A stretch of 64,000 nt of DNA from Ophioderma brevispina. Taxonomy: Eukaryota > Echinodermata > Ophiuroidea > Amphilepidida > Ophiodermatidae. A model generated the notes under the pieces. It had not been told where the DNA came from. It was given only the letters and a program-made list of their open reading frames with translations, and did not search any database. A program made the translations under genes and the position numbers. Position 1 is the first letter of the stretch. Each line of letters opens with the position of its first letter. This document shows positions 20,860 through 33,119 of the stretch, one piece after another. Where the stretch lies: positions 1 through 64,000 of the forward strand of contig JAMKCH010078496.1 of the NCBI GenBank assembly GCA_023653785.1, written 5' to 3'.

Positions 20860-22490
20860 TGTAATGCGGCCCACGATGTCTAGAATGGCTCCAGGAGTTC
20901 TACACATGTTTCCTTACCAACCAGTCCTTACCCAAGATCTGGAGGAGGGCTACTATCATCACACTCCCCAAACCAAACAAGCCTGTTTACAACCCTAAGG
21001 ACTACCGGCCAATATCACTACTGTGTGTCTCCGTCAAACTCCTTGAGGGGATGATCCTGCTCCGGCTGGAGCCGTCGTCGAACCCCATCTGCCTGACGAA
21101 CAAGCAGGATTTCGTCATGGTCGAAGCACTGTCCACCAGATTGTAAAACTCACAAATGATATTGAGGAAAGCTTTGAAAAGCGTCGTAAGGCAGGCGTCA
21201 TCTTGGTGGACCTTACTGCAGCATACGACACCGTGTGACACCAAGGCCTGACACTCAAGCTTCGCAGGACCATCCCGGATCGTCACCTTGTACACTTCAA
21301 ATGTAACATGCTTGCAAACCGTAGCTTTATTCTCAAGACCAGCGATGGGCAGAGTAGTCGTCTGCGTCGTCTGAGTAACGGAGTACCACAAGGATCTGTA
21401 CTGGCTCCCATGCTGTTCAACTTGTATATCAGTGATTCACCTTAAACAACATCTAGATAATATGGCTACGCCGACGATCTTGCCCTTCTTTACTCGGACA
21501 GCAGCTGGACAGAAGTAGAAAGTACACTTACTGCAGATATGGCCCTACTTGCAGCATACCTCAAGACCTGGAGACTGAAGCTGAGCGAAGCCAAGACCAC
21601 CACTTCTGCCTTCCACCTCAACACCAAAGAGGCTCATCGCCAGCTTCAAATCAACCTCAATGGAGCGCCTCTGCCATACAATCCTACACCAACCTATCAG
21701 GGAGTGAAGCTTGACCGGCAGCTTACTTACCGGCAGCATCTCGAGTCAATATGCGCCAAGGTATATTTGAGGAATAACCTCCTGTGCCGACTTGCTGGAT
21801 CCTCATGGGGTCCCAGCCACAATCGCCTTGGCTCTGGTCTACAGCGCTACTGAATATGCCGCCCCAGCATGGTACAACAGCTCTCACACAAAGAAGCTGG
21901 ACACAATACTCAACGAGACCTTGAGAACCATTACTGGTTGCCTCCGTCCTACTCCATCTGAGTTTCTACCAGTGCTTTCAGGCATGGCATCTGCAGTGTT
22001 ACGGAGAGAACACCACACGCACATACTAGTGAATAAGGCTTTGCTGGACAACAAGCACCTGCTGCATAACACTGTCAAAGAATCATACCAGCTCGGCAGA
22101 CAGAGGCTGTGCTCTCGTCGAACTTTCTGTCGACACGCTGTCGAAACTCTCCAACTCCCCATTCAACATCTTACAGACATGGAGTACTGCCTGGCTAGAT
22201 ACTCCAATACCAGATCAACTCACTATTACACCTATGACAGAACTACCACCTGGTAGCAATCTTCCACGCAAGGAATTGGTCACCTTAAACCGGATTCGCA
22301 CAGGAGTCGGTCGTTTCAATAGCAATATACACCGATGGGGGCTGCGGCCATCGCCAGCCTGCCAATGTGGTTCTCCATCACAGACTGCGGATCACATTCC
22401 TTTCGTCCACCGGTGGACATAGACTTCTCAAACCCCAACCGATCAACACAACACATTTAGCTGCTGCCTCATACGCAAGAAGAAGAGAAG
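20860..22490 (+). mobile_element. Non-LTR retrotransposon relic 2 (CR1/Jockey-like RT with YADD)
   Basis: Reads across frames as a reverse transcriptase. RT0-1 block: LPKPNKPVYNPKDYRPISLL (about 20960-21020). Then EQAGFRHGRSTVHQI near 21095-21140 and motif A LVDLTAAYDTV at about 21210-21236, where the following Trp codon has become TGA. Motif B is NGVPQGSVLAPMLFNLY at 21378-21428 and motif C GYADDLALL at 21463-21489. Thumb: AFHLNTKEAHRQLQINLNG, then VKLDRQLTYRQH. A YSATEYAAPAW block follows, then a C-terminal CQCGSPSQTADH. The tail is gcaagaagaagag. The catalytic aspartates are visible, but stops and frameshifts make it inactive. No 5' endonuclease region was recognised. Related to relic 4 more than to relics 1 and 3. 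Confidence 0.9.
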
Positions 22491-22800
22491 TTAACTCAAA
22501 TCGATACCCGATAATTTTACAGGTGTTGATCAGTGACTGCGCTTGCATGACAAAGTGTAATCAAAACCCAATTTCTCGGGCCCGCCAGAATAAAAAAAAT
22601 ATAGCCAAAATCCCTTTTGGAAATAATATTTGCCAAATTTGACATAAATATCGAAATTCCATTCTCCATTAAATACACCTTCCAATATTCTACCACTCTC
22701 GGATTTGTTTTCCTTGGGCCGTTTAGAGGTTCGGATCTATTTGTTTCGAAGTATGAGTGTGCAGGTCAACGTTTTATTTCTATGGCAATGTTAGCTAGTA
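22491..22800. other. Spacer, no feature
   Basis: No gene recognised between the retrotransposon tail and the SINE. Confidence 0.3.
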
Positions 22801-23189
22801 GGAGAGCGTGGCCTAGCGGTTAGGGTGCTTGCCTCTGGCGCAAATTTACCATCAAAATTCCCGGGTTCGAATCCCGGTGGGGCCCTGGCACTTGCTGGGA
22901 TATATTCGGGTACTATAAATTCTGGATTTGATCTGCATACCAGCTATTGATCAAATACAGAATACCGATCTCATCCATGGTTCACTTGGAATTGGGCAAA
23001 TGGATCATGAAAGCATCCCGTCCTTCGGAGGGGACGTTAAGCCGTCGGTCCCGTGTACAGAAAGTAACAACTGTACATGTACATCGCAGTCAGTGTCGAA
23101 TAAGAGTAGGGTGGAAACCCCTGACTGTTCCCAATCCGCCCCTGCCTCAAATAGCGGGCCATGTTAGGAGCGTCCGTATGATGGATACA

Positions 23190-23261
<72 letters not shown>
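22801..23261 (+). mobile_element. tRNA-derived SINE (family S1) with long poly(A)
   Basis: tRNA-like head with box A TGGCCTAGCGG (22809-22819) and box B GGTTCGAATCC (22864-22874). A body follows containing ttcggaggggacgttaagcc, gtcggtcccgtgtac and cgaataagagtagggtgg-aaacccctgactg. The 3' end is gagcgtccgtatgatggatacac plus about 71 A. The body matches 57233-57448. The long open frame across it, ending in poly-Lys, is an artefact of the A-tract. Confidence 0.85.
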
Positions 23262-23263
<2 letters not shown>

Positions 23264-24157
23264 AAAATCCGGAAGGCTTTTTTGTCTTAAGATGATTTTT
23301 TTAAAGGTTGGAATATGGACTTATATAATGTTTTTGTGTATAGTAAATTGTGTTTTTGTACTGAACGACGTTGTCGTGAGTGATTCCACATCAAATCGTT
23401 CAAAATGGGCTTGCTGTTTATTTTTTTTTACAAATATTGATTCATTTCTGGCCAGGTTTACGAACTATGGTCTGCAGTTCCTTGAGAGTGAACCAATACA
23501 CGTAGTAGGCCTATATTTGCACTCCAACGTTATTGCACGCGGATAGAAATTAAGTTTACTGTAATCCTCAGACTTGTGATAAGGAAATATACAGTAAGAG
23601 TAAAATTACTTTAAAAATGATATCATGTACACTGAACATGACTTGGTGTGTAAAAACGGTGTAACGTCCAGAACACGACGACTACAAAGTGGCATAACAA
23701 ATCCTTACACATCGTTCACCCGCACGCATCCAAACAAACATGCACGTGTGCACTACGTGCAGATAGCCTTTTCTTACATATACTTCGGAAAGAACATCGA
23801 AAGAATCTTCCAGAGACTAATGTTCGAAATGATTTCTTTTTGTGCCATGTTCTCAGTAAAAAAAATAAATAAACATGTGTACACATCTCCGTTTGACAAA
23901 AGTTCAAAGAGCACACTATATTTTGAGAAATTTGTAGTAATATTTCACTTCAAAGACATTCGTACGGTCCATTCATACTTCGCTGCATTGTACGCTGCGT
24001 TGCCGACATATCGATTCCCAGTCCAACTCAACAGATCAGTCACCGCAACTCACCTCAACTCAGACGCAGTGAACATAGAACTTATTCCGACCACATCTTT
24101 TCGACTCTTCTCATAGCGGCGCTATCCATGATTATTTTTGCTTTTTATTTCGTTAAC
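23262..24157. other. Stretch with one unassigned 163-codon open frame
   Basis: A plus-strand open frame at 23625-24116 is the longest not explained by a repeat. It shows no recognisable domain, signal peptide or convincing splice boundaries, and its basic/aromatic composition (many Arg, Phe, Tyr, Lys) is what AT-rich non-coding DNA yields. I do not call it a gene. Confidence 0.3.
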
Positions 24158-24480
24158 GGTGCGTGTTCCGATCGTCTTTGGGACCCCCCGATTTACCCGG
24201 AAGTAGTATCGATTTTGATATCAGATGAAAGGCCGTATTTTTCTCATTGTCATCCTGAAATTTGAGCCCTCAAATCCATTAATTCACAAGATATATACAA
24301 AAACCACCGTTTTAGTGGTTAACCATCAATATTAGCACAGTATTGAATAGGGCTTTGCAACATGCATTATTGCGTCTACCATCAAAACCGCAAGTTTGTT
24401 TCCCACGGTACTTGATGGGGTGTATGTGCAAGTGTCAGGCTCTCATATCAAGTAGAGAACACAATAAACATAAATCGGAA
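24158..24480. repeat. Interspersed repeat R3, copy 1
   Basis: About 320 bp shared in direct orientation with 26531-26868: tcgtctttgggacc, gtggttaacca, ttagcacagtat, ttgcgtc-accatcaaaacc, tgatggggtgtatgtgcaa, ctctcatatcaagtagagaa. Roughly 80% similar by eye with many indels. No coding capacity. Confidence 0.8.
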
Positions 24481-24520
24481 AAGCACCTTTAATGTATAAC
24501 AACGACTTTCTGCCGACTCG

Positions 24521-24586
24521 GACTGCATGGCGTTCGTCTATGGGTGTTCGACTTGTAATTCGAAGGTTGTGGGTTCGATCCCGTCT
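24521..24586 (+). other. tRNA-Thr-like sequence (not a functional tRNA)
   Basis: An anticodon stem-loop TTCGA-CTTGTAA-TTCGAA (anticodon TGT) is followed by a T-arm-like GTGGGTTCGATCCCG, resembling the right two-thirds of tRNA-Thr. The T-stem has the wrong register for a seven-base loop, box A is missing and there is no pairing acceptor stem. It is probably a tRNA pseudogene or the head of a SINE. Confidence 0.5.
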
Positions 24587-25264
24587 AAAGCGCAACAGTT
24601 AATTTATTATGCTAAGATTGAGGTTAGTGATCCATTGCAACGAAACATCAGAATCAGGATTGAAATAGAAAATTGGTGATAGCTGCCGATGAACGAGTAA
24701 AAAAGATGTGAACCTTTATTCGGTTTATTTTTACGCTTACTTACCGCCTTACCTCGGCCTTCAATCTCACTCAGCTAGTCTGTTGAATATAGCGAAGAAT
24801 TTGGATTATCAGCGCATCATCAATGGTTTCATCAAGCGAAAAGAATGCATTCGAAACCAATCGTTTCTGAAAGGTTTAAAGAAAGTGTTTTAAACTTAAT
24901 ATTCGGACTTTTTGATTTCCCCGCAATGCGATTTTTGAAGTCTTAGTAGCGATAGGGGATCACGTGACGCACTGCGCTTCTTCAAAGGTCATTTATATTC
25001 ATCATATTACAACATTGTCATTTCTTGCCAGGTGCAAAGATTCCAGTGTTCAATTCTCGGGGTCATAGTTTTGTTCGTATTTTTAAACTTTACTTCATAA
25101 CTACTACACCGCCGATACTAACTAACTTGCATGGTCGATCTGTCCTGTAAGAGTTCTCGAACTCCTAATCTGGAATTTGAAATGGTTACTAAAGGAAGCA
25201 CGATTTGTGGTACGAATAAAAAGAGCATAATAGGAAAAATTGGCCATGATTTTTTTTGTCAATT
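24587..25264. other. No feature recognised
   Basis: No splice-bounded exon, RNA or repeat identified. Confidence 0.3.
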
Positions 25265-25440
25265 GGGCCTGTCCGTAATATATAATATATTATACATATA
25301 TATATATAGTATAATAGAGATATCGCCGATATAAGTAGAGCAGAGCGATGATATAAATAAGATCAATAGAAGAGAGATATATAGATACAGCCAGCACAGC
25401 GAGTAGGAGGGGAGATAGAGCAAGATGGGGGGGGGGGTGG
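25265..25440. repeat. TA/GA-rich simple sequence
   Basis: Imperfect TA tract (25277-25325) passing into GATA/AGAG-rich sequence and a G(10) run at about 25428-25437. Confidence 0.8.
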
Positions 25441-25519
25441 GCACTAGATTTTCAGGTTGGACAAGCAATATTAATTTTTTTAGTATAGGCCGTATGACCT
25501 ATGTAAACACTAAACTTTT

Positions 25520-25612
25520 CAGGGTGCAAGAGGGGGGGCAAGATTCCCCACGGGGGTGGTGGGGGGCAGCTGCCCCCCTGCACCCCCCCCCCCTGGTTAC
25601 GGGGGGGGCTAG
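25520..25612. mobile_element. GC-rich terminus of an unidentified DNA element
   Basis: Contains ggggggcagctgcccccctg, a near-perfect palindrome, followed by C(10) and ctggttac-ggggggg. Runs of this shape are seen at ends of non-autonomous elements; a similar but diverged run is at 32908-32962. Only one end is visible, so the element is unassigned. Confidence 0.35.
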
Positions 25613-26530
25613 CTGATATCGATGTGATTTGCTAGCGAAATATGATGAATTTTAATACAATACCGGTATCGCGCCTGGTCCCTCCGTGTAATGTCACCCT
25701 AATCGTTAGTTGAATCATCCCTGGCGCCTCCACACCATCTAAAGACTGCCAGTCTCAGCAGTAAAACACCAAGGGGCTTCTCTATACCCACCGGATTTCG
25801 ACAAAATTGTGTTCCTAGGAGAGGGGAATCTAGTCGATGGTAGTCAATAATCTGTAGATAGTTCAGAATTCCATCCGGCACACGAGTCCACCAGTGGTTT
25901 CTTCCTTGCACACTCGGCCCTCTTAGTCTGCGCCAGGGTTGAGTTCACGTACCCATCGGATAACGCTGCAAACGTATGCTTTGAAATCGCTTAGAAAACA
26001 AAACTGTTCACTTTCGTTGCAGTCTATAAGCTTGGAATTAATCCGCTTTAAATAGAGATTAAGACACTTGTGATGTGTAATTTTGGTATGATGTAGGATG
26101 CCATGGGGGAGAAATAATGCAAATAGAAAAACATTATCATGATTTAGTCTCTGTATGTTGGCTTCACTATAACTTTTCCAGATGATCGACGAAAGCAGCG
26201 GGACCCATGGTGGGTGGAGAACAATGCCTTTTTAATGGTTTTAACCGGAAGTTACATGTGTCTGTGGATTCGGTTTCAAGCACTAGCATCTGTTCACAAG
26301 CAGTTTACCACTGCAATCAAATCTTGTTGCCCGACGCCGGCAATTTCGTCATGAGGCCAACTTTCAGATAACACGCGGTATGAGCATCTAAAAATTGAAG
26401 AAAAAAGTACGAAATCAATGATAGCAAGGGGAGTCAAAGTGACCCGAATTTTGTCGCCATTTTTGAATTTTTTGTTAAGAAAATATATCTAACAAATGTG
26501 ATATCAACTGAAGCTCAGTCATTTCTTTAA
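25613..26530. other. No feature recognised
   Basis: No exon or repeat could be supported. Confidence 0.3.
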
Positions 26531-26868
26531 AGTGGCGTTGTTTCCGTCGTCTTTGGGACCCACGATTTTACCCTGAAGTTTATCGATTTTGAATATCAGA
26601 GACAGGCGGCGGTATTTTTTCGCATTGTCCGTCCCTGAAATTTTTAGCCCATCGAATCAAAAGTTTCATCCTAAGATATAACAAACACAGCGTTTTGTGG
26701 TTAACCACTATACTTAGCACAGTATGTGAATATTGGCTTTTTCAACATGCAATATTGCGTCAACCATCAAAACCGGGCAGATTGTTTCCCACGGTATGTG
26801 ATGGGGTGTATGTGCAATGCCAAGGCTCTCATATCAAGTAGAGAATCACAATACGCATAAATCGGAAC
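26531..26868. repeat. Interspersed repeat R3, copy 2
   Basis: Second, more diverged direct copy of 24158-24480. Confidence 0.8.
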
Positions 26869-27369
26869 AACCCTTAATTTGCCTGATGCAAAATCAATCG
26901 TCTCAACAACAATCGTTATTGTAGTCTACGGTCCGGTTGAATGAGTTGTCGTTTTGCGTTCTGTCGATCACTTTCTGCTCTAAAACTCACCCAGCTCACG
27001 GAATGCGATTTGTTTCCATTTAAACAAATCGCGGCCCCGTTTTTCCTCAAAGTCCACTTTTGGCACTATTGATTGGAAATTTTGTAGTAAAGACCAACTG
27101 TAAGGGGCTAGGACAACCTCGTATTTGTCAAGATATTATGATTTAGTGGCTTTGTTTGCTAATAAAAGTCTCGGGATCCGACTTTTTTTAAGGCCCCGAA
27201 ACGACATCTTTCAAGACCGCGTTAAAATTCCTAAGTTTCCCTGTTTTTTCACAAGAAAAAATTTATAAGGTGTTGGTATGACATAACACTAGCAATTGAG
27301 ACAAAATGGGCATTTTAAAACACTTAAAGTGGACAGGAGGAGTTTTTTAAGGATACGGATTTCTCTCAA
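26869..27369. other. No feature recognised
   Basis: Contains gaatgcgatttgtttccatttaaacaaatcgcggcc, with a short inverted pair gcgatttgttt/aaacaaatcgc around 27004-27033; otherwise nothing assigned. Confidence 0.35.
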
Positions 27370-27632
27370 ATTGCGTCAGGATCGATTGCAGTGGACCACC
27401 TCGGCGAGAACGTTCCAGAGGTTTTTTGGACAACAAGTACAAAAGAAACAACGAGAACCTTGTTTTGGAATTTCCTGACTATCGGTGGGAATTGTCCCCC
27501 TAGAACACCGTGCTTTGACTTTCTGTCGTGCACGGACAGAAAAGTACAAATCATCAAAAAACCTGCAAAAAACCCTGGGTTTCGTAAAACCATTGGGGCG
27601 CTTCTTTCTGGAAATCTCCTCATTTCCTTTTA
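27370..27632 (+). repeat. Interspersed repeat R4, copy 1
   Basis: Matches 31437-31760 in inverted orientation: gagaacgttc-gaggtttt-tggacaa-aagt-caaaagaaa, gaaccttgttttggaa, gcttt-gactttctgtcgtgcacg, gggcgcttcttt-ctggaaatctcc. Both copies leave fragments reading PCFDFLSCT in one frame, which may be a decayed coding element or a coincidence of shared DNA. Confidence 0.75.
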
Positions 27633-28490
27633 AGTGACCACGGGGTTTGTCACTCCCGTTGGTGCCCAGGGGGGGGGTCCATTTGCCGACACAAGGAAAC
27701 CCAAGTAAACCACTTTTCCGATGGAAATTTTTGCACGAAATGGTGGTGGTAATAGCACATGTGAAGATCATAATACAACCGTGAACCCCGAATCAGCAAT
27801 AAAAATGGATTTGTATTTTGGGTGCAAATTAATTGCAAACTTGTTTTCAGGTTCAAAACACGCGAAACATTGGGCACAAAGACGGAAAATTCAAATAGGC
27901 CTTGCGCTTACATCAAAAATTTTGAAAAACTTGTTTAATGTTGATATCTGTATTCTAGAATACCCAAATTACCTATATTTAACAACAAAATCATTGGGCA
28001 TTTTTAGGGAATCTTGTATTTTTTACGGGGTGTTGCAAAATACACGTGCATTTTCCCGATAGAGTTGGACAGTACGGTTTGCCAATGTCATCATGATGAA
28101 ATGGTTTTATTTTTCAGCACATAAATGGTAATTATTTTAATGTTACTCTATGTTTACCTTACATGTATGTGTGAACTTATATCAGCAAAAAAATTTGCTT
28201 TTGGTTTCCTCGGTTCTTCTTTCTTATTTTTAAAAAATATTCTCAAAGTGACTTCCGTTAGTGCCCAAGGGGGGGGGGGGTTCCATGGACCCCACTAATT
28301 AACTCATTAACGGCTTGGCCTATTTTAATTATTTTGGGTATGAAAAGAATTGCATTTAAAAGGCCTACATTACAGAAAATTTCGCGCGGCAAACTCTCAC
28401 GCGTAAAGCGGCCAACCGCCCGAAACAAAATTTTTGTTTGGGGGTCCCTAGGAAACCGCTGCCCCCCTCTGGTCAACTTAAGTGTTAATT
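27633..28490. repeat. R2-type repeat region
   Basis: The left end (aagtgaccacggggtttgtcactcccgttggtgccc) and the right end (ctggtcaacttaagtgttaa) match the termini of the 7440-7880 repeat. Inside, cagcacataaatggtaatta and taattaactcattaacggcttggcc also recur there. A second internal start (agtgcccaaggggggggg) near 28259 suggests two nested or adjacent copies. Confidence 0.6.
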
Positions 28491-28750
28491 TAAAAAAAAT
28501 GACTGACAGTGGCTTTAGAATGACTGTTTTTTTTTTTTTTGTTTTTTAACTTATCGATATCGCTATAGGCGTGCGATGCGGTGTTAGGATAAAGCGTACA
28601 GTTCAGCCAACGCATCGCACGCAATTGCTTCTGCAAACTAACGGTAAACTCAAACTCAAATCATTCTTTCATCTATGTTGTTCTAACTTACATTTATTTT
28701 GCTTGAAATGCATGATATCTCATACACATTTTTTTTTTTCAATAACTCAC
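28491..28750. other. Putative intron, no feature
   Basis: Contains gcgtgcgatgcgg and its inverse cgcatcgcacgc about 35 bp apart (28569-28621). Otherwise T-rich spacer downstream (minus sense) of the possible exon. Confidence 0.35.
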
Positions 28751-28859
28751 TTTCGTCTCCGTTATCAAAATCCCAGTTAACATCTTCAACTTGTGGGAAA
28801 TAAGCCTTCACAATTAAGCAATTGTAGAGGTTCATCACGCTCATGGTAGTTCTGCAAGG
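28751..28859 (-). pseudogene. Possible LDLa exon, 109 nt, frame-disrupted
   Basis: Minus strand, bounded by a good acceptor (TTTTTCCTAACAG) and a consensus donor (GTGAGT). The end reads VEDVNWDFDNGDE, close to the acidic calcium-site signature of LDLa modules (usually C-D-G-x-x-D-C-x-D-x-S-D-E), but with Phe in place of a Cys. The length is one base over a multiple of three. Entering in phase 1 gives NCEGLFPTS and then a stop, whereas the phase-1 donor fits only the other frame; a single inserted base would reconcile them. Either a decayed exon or a base error. Confidence 0.4.
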
Positions 28860-30099
<1,240 letters not shown>

Positions 30100-30273
30100 G
30101 GTTTCCTTCTGCATTTAAAATCGGACTTCTTCCCATAAAACCTTTCTGGGTTTACTCGTTGTCTTGTAGAAGGCGCTCCACCGCGGTGCCCTGAGCAATT
30201 CGGTGAGATTTGTCGCGCGTTATAAGAATTAAATATTATTATTATTATTAATTAAATATTCTGGTTACCTTAC

Positions 30274-30447
30274 CTGTCGGTTTTAAATTGTCACATGCGT
30301 ATTGAGACTCATCTGAGCCATCAGAACAATCGTTTGAGTTATCGCATACAAATATAAGTGGTATACAGCTTCTGCCTCGGGTATTTTCCACAGGGTCAGC
30401 AGACGTTGTCCCGCACAGAAAACCATCAGAACACGAAGTTCCATTAG
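30274..30447 (-). CDS. LDL-receptor class A domain exon, 174 nt, phase 1-1
   Basis: Minus-strand exon with a strong acceptor (GTTTTCTTTTCAG) and donor (GTAAGG), 174 nt, entering and leaving in phase 1. It encodes one LDLa module with all six cysteines in order: ...SCSDGFLC, a longer loop between C2 and C3 (about 15 residues), RSCIPLIFVCDNSNDC and SDGSDESQYAC. The D-N-x-x-D-C-S-D-G-S-D-E stretch is the calcium-binding signature of the family, which folds as a disulfide-bonded ligand-binding module in secreted or membrane receptors. It ends DNLKPTG; the split Gly codon would continue in frame into any intact micro-exon at 0.9-6.1 kb. The longer open frame around it is intron read-through. This is the best-supported coding exon in the window; which parent protein it belongs to is unknown. 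Confidence 0.85.
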
Positions 30448-30619
30448 CTGAAAAGAAAACAACGAATACACAGGAGGAGGTATTTGATAAAGTATGCAAT
30501 ATTTGCACCTGTTTATACTTTGTACTTCGAAAATATTTTGCATTACAAAATAAACTTAGCCTATTATAGAGATGTAGCATTTCAAAAGAGTGGACTTGAT
30601 ACTTTGATTGGTGTGGGCA
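30448..30619. other. Intron sequence
   Basis: Polypyrimidine tract (minus sense) feeding the acceptor of the LDLa exon; nothing else. Confidence 0.4.
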
Positions 30620-30795
30620 AATATGGAGTTTCCGTAATCTGACCCATCTGACGCACTTTTTTTCTGATACGCTTATGAATTCGGAAACCCTTCACAAGAT
30701 AAAGCACAGTTTGTTTCGTTAAGGTTCGAATTCATAAGTGTGTCAGAAAAACATGTGTCAGATGGGTCAGGTTATGGAAACTTCCATCAAAGAGA
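30620..30795. mobile_element. Short foldback (hairpin) element
   Basis: Left arm ggagtttcc-gtaatctgacccatctgac pairs with the right arm inverted; gcttatgaattcg is present in both arms, with a loop near 30690-30720. Roughly 75-bp arms with few mismatches. Non-coding MITE-like hairpin. Confidence 0.75.
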
Positions 30796-31436
30796 TGTTA
30801 CATTTGTGCCTGATACGTTGATCAGTCAGGAATGAGGATGTTCATAAATTATTTTTTTTTAAATCAACAATTATGACATGACATGGCATGACTGGCACCT
30901 CAATGCATTTTGACCATGGACAGAGAGAAAACTCAAGCTTAGCATATCAAATATTCTCTAAATAACTTCTTTAGGGATAGGAAAGAAAAAAAACCTAAAG
31001 GGAAAAATTTATTTAAAGAATGCATGTCAACTATTAAACCAGACACATTACAGGTGCAACGACAGATTTCAAAGTCATCCAAATTTGCTGTGACGTGTTT
31101 ATAGACTAGACAGACATTCCCGACCCTTAATGTGGCTACAGGAATGACTTAAAATGAAAACAAAAGGTGATTAGTATATGCTTATATTTCCTTATATTTC
31201 AATAGAAAACATAGGCTGAATTTTGTATTTGCTCCCATAGGAAATTAGAAATTTCACAATTTTTGTGCCAAAGAAACAGTTCTTATAATAGCTTTATCCT
31301 TTCAGATGGCGATATTTTTTTTGAGAGAGAGCGTTACACCAATGCAAAAATCAGAATTTTTACATTTTAGGGACACCTGTTATTTGAAATATCTCGGTGC
31401 ACCTTTAATTAGTGACATCTTATTGACGAGGTCTTG
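30796..31436. other. No feature recognised
   Basis: No exon or repeat supported. A catgacatggcatgac word near 30875-30890 is a minor local duplication. Confidence 0.3.
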
Positions 31437-31760
31437 CCCTCGTTAAATAGACATGAGGAGATTTCCAGGAAGAAGCGCCCCCAATTTTTCTCGAACCCCG
31501 GTTTTTTACATATTTGGAATGCTTACCAATATATTGGATCACATCTGAAGTGAATAAGGCGAATACGCCGTCTTTATGTAATAAGATGATGATTTAGTAG
31601 TTTCTGTCGTACACGACAGAAAGTCAAAGCATGGCTTTCTATGGGGAACGATTACGCTAGCAGGCAAGTTCAAAACAAGGTTTGCGGTTTTCTTTTGCAC
31701 CTGTTTGTCCAATAAACCTTCGAAACGCTCTCGGTAGGTGGAGTACAACCGATCCAGTGA
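31437..31760 (-). repeat. Interspersed repeat R4, copy 2 (inverted)
   Basis: Inverted copy of 27370-27632; the words ggagatttccaggaagaagcgcccc and gtttctgtcgtacacgacagaaagtcaaagc are the diagnostic matches. The latter contains a small palindrome, tctgtcgtacacgacaga. Confidence 0.75.
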
Positions 31761-33119
31761 AATTTGAGAGAAATTCGTATCCTAAAAAATCTCCTCCTGT
31801 CACATTAATGTTACCCCCTTTATTCTCACCCTTCCTACCATGGCAAACACTTGACATTAGTATTTCGGTACTTTAGTGTACACAAAGGTCCAACATTTGT
31901 TTTTCTTTTTGGATGTTTTGAAGGATAAAACAAACTAGCACTAACGAGGCACAATTACATAGAACTGTCGTTTTCAGGCTTCTGATGGTGGGATTCACTA
32001 TCTGATGATGGATCTGATGATGGTATTTGCTGAGGTTTGGATTTGGATACATTTAGGGAAAATTATCCTATACTCATGATTATCTACCTAGAGTAACCAA
32101 GTTTCTAATCAAGGTTCTCAATTTTAAGCAATCATGTTACAATTGTTACGTCTGAACTATCAATAATGATATTGCTCACCCCAAACTATTTCGTAGTCTT
32201 ATGTAGTCGATATATAATTCTAGGGATGAAATATTTCAATGAGTAATATACCGATTGCAAATATTCAATTTAAAGATGACAATTGTGTGCTGGTCGTTCC
32301 ATTCTAAAGCGTGACTCCTGAGAGAAGGTTCATGATAGTAGATATGGGTGTGTTCGACCAAAACAAAAGTCTGAGCATCATAGGATATCGGGTTGTAGGT
32401 AATAAACTTATGTTCATCATTTTAGGCTGACTTGTCCGCCCGGCTTGCCTGTCAGCCGAGGGCTATAAGTGACTCATACAGTGCGGCTTTGGTATTTGTT
32501 TTAAAGCAGCAATCACTACTTCTCACAACTGATATTGTATGCGTTAGCTAACCGGAACCTTGTCAGATCAATATCTCCAAACAGTCTATAGAGTACAATA
32601 CGTACATGATTTCCATATATGTTAATAATATAAGAAACATTCGAGGGTTTAGCGCAAATAGGAGGCCCCATGCTGCAATAGCTGCCACTTAGATTTGGCA
32701 GGTATACCACTAATAACAACACACTAATACCCTCGATATAAACCCATGAGATTTGGGTAAGGACTCGAACGTATTTTTTTATGAAGAGCGGCGCCCAGAG
32801 TACAAACATCGAAGGGGCGAAACATTAATACACGATTAACTCATTAGGTAAAGCCTCCAATTTTCACGCAATTGATGCTGAACACCTGTTTTTCCTGATT
32901 TTTTGAAATTTCAGGGGGGGGGCAGCCTCCCCTTTGCCACCCCCTCCCCCGCACCGCCCCTGTGTTTATGTTCAGAGATCATGATTTGAAAGTATTATCA
33001 GATCTTGTACAGGCAATCACCAGGGATGCATAAGAGGAACGTGCGTTTGAACAAAGAAAGCCAAATGGCCATCGATTAATTAGGATAGAGGCAGACTCTT
33101 GATTTGATAAGGAACCATT
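31761..33119. other. Anonymous stretch
   Basis: A small tctgatgatggatctgatgatgg duplication at about 31998-32022 and a G/C-rich run at 32908-32962 (possible element end). No exon supported. Confidence 0.3.

Noticed and set aside
22947..23546. 199-codon open frame with a poly-Lys segment
   Set aside because: It spans a SINE body and its A(71) tail; not a protein gene.
23625..24116. 163-codon plus-strand open frame as a gene
   Set aside because: No domain, hydrophobic pattern, splice context or relatives recognised; length is plausible by chance in 64 kb of AT-rich DNA.
24521..24586. tRNA-Thr gene
   Set aside because: No acceptor stem, no box A and the T-arm is out of register; only the anticodon arm and part of the T-arm are tRNA-like.
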